This document shows positions 62,942 to 64,000 of a stretch of 64,000 nucleotides of DNA, piece after piece. This DNA comes from Chryseobacterium piscicola (GTDB lineage: Bacteria; Bacteroidota; Bacteroidia; Flavobacteriales; Weeksellaceae): NCBI RefSeq assembly GCF_900156685.1, contig NZ_FTOJ01000001.1, positions 496,001-560,000 of the forward strand, in the 5' to 3' direction. Positions within the stretch are counted from its first letter, which is position 1. The number at the start of each line of letters is the position of its first letter. The notes below the pieces were generated by a model that saw nothing but the letters and a program-made list of their open reading frames with translations, did not search any database and had not been told where the DNA came from. The translations under genes were made by a program, and so were the position numbers.

Positions 62942-63013
62942 TAGCCCGTAGGGGAGTCGAACCCCTCTTACCAGGATGAAAACCTGAGGTCCTAACCGAT
63001 AGACGAACGGGCC
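62942..63013 (-). tRNA. tRNA-Glu (anticodon TTC), copy 2
   Basis: 72 nt on the minus strand, beginning GGCCCGTTCGTCTATCGG. The anticodon stem TCAGG/CCTGG carries the loop TTTTCAT with anticodon TTC, and the T arm is GAGGGGTTCGACTCCCCT. The acceptor stem ends ACGGGCT with discriminator A. CCA is not encoded. It is identical to the copy at 63081-63152. Confidence 0.95.
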
Positions 63014-63080
63014 ATCTACCATCACACTATAAATAGCGGGTTAGTAATTTTGAATTTTTAAAAGTTTCAATTCTTTTTAG

Positions 63081-63152
63081 TAGCCCGTAGGGGAGTCGAA
63101 CCCCTCTTACCAGGATGAAAACCTGAGGTCCTAACCGATAGACGAACGGGCC
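63081..63152 (-). tRNA. tRNA-Glu (anticodon TTC), copy 1
   Basis: Identical in sequence to the copy at 62942-63013, with 67 nt of AT-rich DNA between them. Its 5' end lies only 12 nt after the rpsT stop, so it is probably cut from the rpsT transcript. Confidence 0.95.
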
Positions 63153-63164
63153 TACTATAATTAA

Positions 63165-63419
63165 TTACGCTAACTTGTTAACGTGCTTAGTCAATTTACT
63201 TTTCAAGTTAGCCGCTTTGTTCTTGTGGATAATATTTTTCTTAGCTAATTTATCCAATAAAGCGATAACTTTTGGCAATTGTTCTGTTGCTGCAGTTTTA
63301 TCCTCTTCATTTCTTAACCCTTTGATTGCTGTTCTAGCAGTCTTGTGGTAGTATCTGTTACGAACTTTTCTAACTTCGTTTTGTCTTATTCTTTTAAGTG
63401 CTGATTTATGATTTGCCAT
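63165..63419 (-). CDS. rpsT: 30S ribosomal protein S20
   Basis: 84 residues from the ATG at 63419: [20 protein letters not shown], then a helical basic protein ending TKHVNKLA, the standard S20 length and content. A frame opens upstream at 63440, but that point lies inside the promoter, so 63419 is the start. S20 binds 16S rRNA early in 30S assembly. Two tRNA-Glu genes follow at once on the same strand. Confidence 0.96.
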   Translation of the reverse strand: MANHKSALKRIRQNEVRKVRNRYYHKTARTAIKGLRNEEDKTAATEQLPKVIALLDKLAKKNIIHKNKAANLKSKLTKHVNKLA

Positions 63420-63437
63420 ATCGTTCAAATGTGAGTG

Positions 63438-63469
63438 CAAATTTATAAACTTTTTTTTTACCAGCCAAA
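63438..63469 (-). promoter_or_regulatory. Promoter of rpsT
   Basis: On the minus strand: TTTG (63466-63469), a 20-nt spacer and TAAATTTG (63438-63445), a full match to the Bacteroidota consensus. The predicted leader before the ATG at 63419 is only about 10-15 nt. Confidence 0.7.
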
Positions 63470-63492
63470 TTTATTTTAAAAAAAAATAAACT

Positions 63493-63807
63493 TTATTCTG
63501 AGAGGTATTTTTTTAGTTTATCTAATGCTTGTTCTAATTTTATATTCTGTTGTTCTTTTTCTATTTTTCTGATTATGCTCGTTAGCATGCTCAGTGCATT
63601 ATTCCATTCCCCAGTGTTGTTGGTGAACGTTATTCCGTCAATCAGTACCTCAAAGGCACTTCTCTCACCGTTCCTGTAGAGTCTGAAACTTATTTTATCA
63701 TCTCTGCCTGTAATCCCTTCTTCATTGATTTTTAAATCGTAACTTTTTGGGTTCGAGTGGATTTTATTAAAAAGCAATTTTGCTTCCTGTATTTTTAAAT
63801 CCGGCAT
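63493..63807 (-). CDS. Small hypothetical protein, alpha/beta then coiled helix
   Basis: 104 residues with no signal or membrane segment. The first 70 residues alternate strand and helix (DLKINEEGITGRDDKISFRLY, AFEVLIDGITFTNNTG), and the last 35 are a charged helix (IIRKIEKEQQNIKLEQALDKLKKYL) that could coil. I do not recognise the family. A promoter-like pair lies about 150 bp upstream. It is the last gene on this strand before the window edge. Confidence 0.65.
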   Translation of the reverse strand: MPDLKIQEAKLLFNKIHSNPKSYDLKINEEGITGRDDKISFRLYRNGERSAFEVLIDGITFTNNTGEWNNALSMLTSIIRKIEKEQQNIKLEQALDKLKKYLSE

Positions 63808-63956
63808 GATATCAAATTTGGTAATCTAAGAGTTATATACATTCTAGATTTACGATATTTAGAGACTTAAAGATTTGTAAAAACAAAATTATTTAAAAAA
63901 CCAATATCCTCATCCGTCAAAGTAAAAAAACGCCTAATCTCCCTTTTAGATTGGTG

Positions 63957-63986
63957 CAAAGGTAATATTTTTTTCTTTTTTTCAAA
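63957..63986 (-). promoter_or_regulatory. Promoter-like element upstream of the 63493-63807 gene
   Basis: On the minus strand: TTTG (63983-63986), an 18-nt A/T spacer and TACCTTTG (63957-63964). It would give a leader of about 140 nt with a weak 7-bp hairpin near 63934-63954. It is the only good promoter candidate for the gene. Confidence 0.5.
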
Positions 63987-64000
63987 ATAGAGATATTAAA

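Overview
The window is AT-rich DNA from a member of the Bacteroidota, most likely class Flavobacteriia and close to Chryseobacterium (Weeksellaceae). The reasons are a SusC/SusD pair, Porin_10 and GYDIA-type GHMP kinase families, bacillithiol BshC, rimP-nusA-infB with a short NusA, promoters of the Bacteroidota type (TTTG, about 19 nt, TAnnTTTG) and scarce Shine-Dalgarno signals. The genus is an inference from overall style, not from a marker comparison.

Left part (1-30.4 kb, almost all minus strand): a surface-polysaccharide (O-antigen type) locus. In transcription order it holds ugd, rmlB, rmlA, an ABC exporter (wzm, wzt), an FkbM methyltransferase, vioA, vioF and glycosyltransferases. A small unknown gene with its own terminator interrupts it near 19 kb. 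A long, often overlapping run of glycosyltransferases follows, then a GtrB-like enzyme, wecD, two large membrane proteins, wecE, an asnB-type amidotransferase, and two related glycosyltransferases flanking an acyltransferase. RmlA and RmlB feed two branches that differ at sugar C4: WecE/WecD (dTDP-Fuc4NAc) and VioA/VioF (dTDP-Qui4NFo). No rmlC or rmlD is present. Export is by ABC transporter; no Wzx/Wzy, initiating transferase or ligase is visible. An orphan hcp-like (type VI secretion tube) gene sits at the head of the block.

Middle (30.6-49.3 kb, plus strand): housekeeping genes. These are rimP-nusA-infB behind a clear promoter and a leader hairpin, a SusC/SusD pair, a Porin_10 protein, bshC, a LysM/periplasmic-binding-fold protein, fabD, a GHMP kinase and pckA, followed by aroQ on the other strand.

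Right part (49.9-62.3 kb, plus strand): a metal-handling island, probably for copper. It has a DUF6660 protein, a CusA/CzcA pump fused to a TolC-like domain, a CusB adaptor, two paralogous small Cys-motif proteins, a YHS lipoprotein, a SCO protein, an exported Mn-type superoxide dismutase, an MbnP/MbnH pair and an outer-membrane barrel with an N-terminal CxxCxC motif. This is the most promising candidate for an under-described system. The window ends (minus strand) with an unknown membrane protein, two identical tRNA-Glu genes directly downstream of rpsT, and a small unknown gene.
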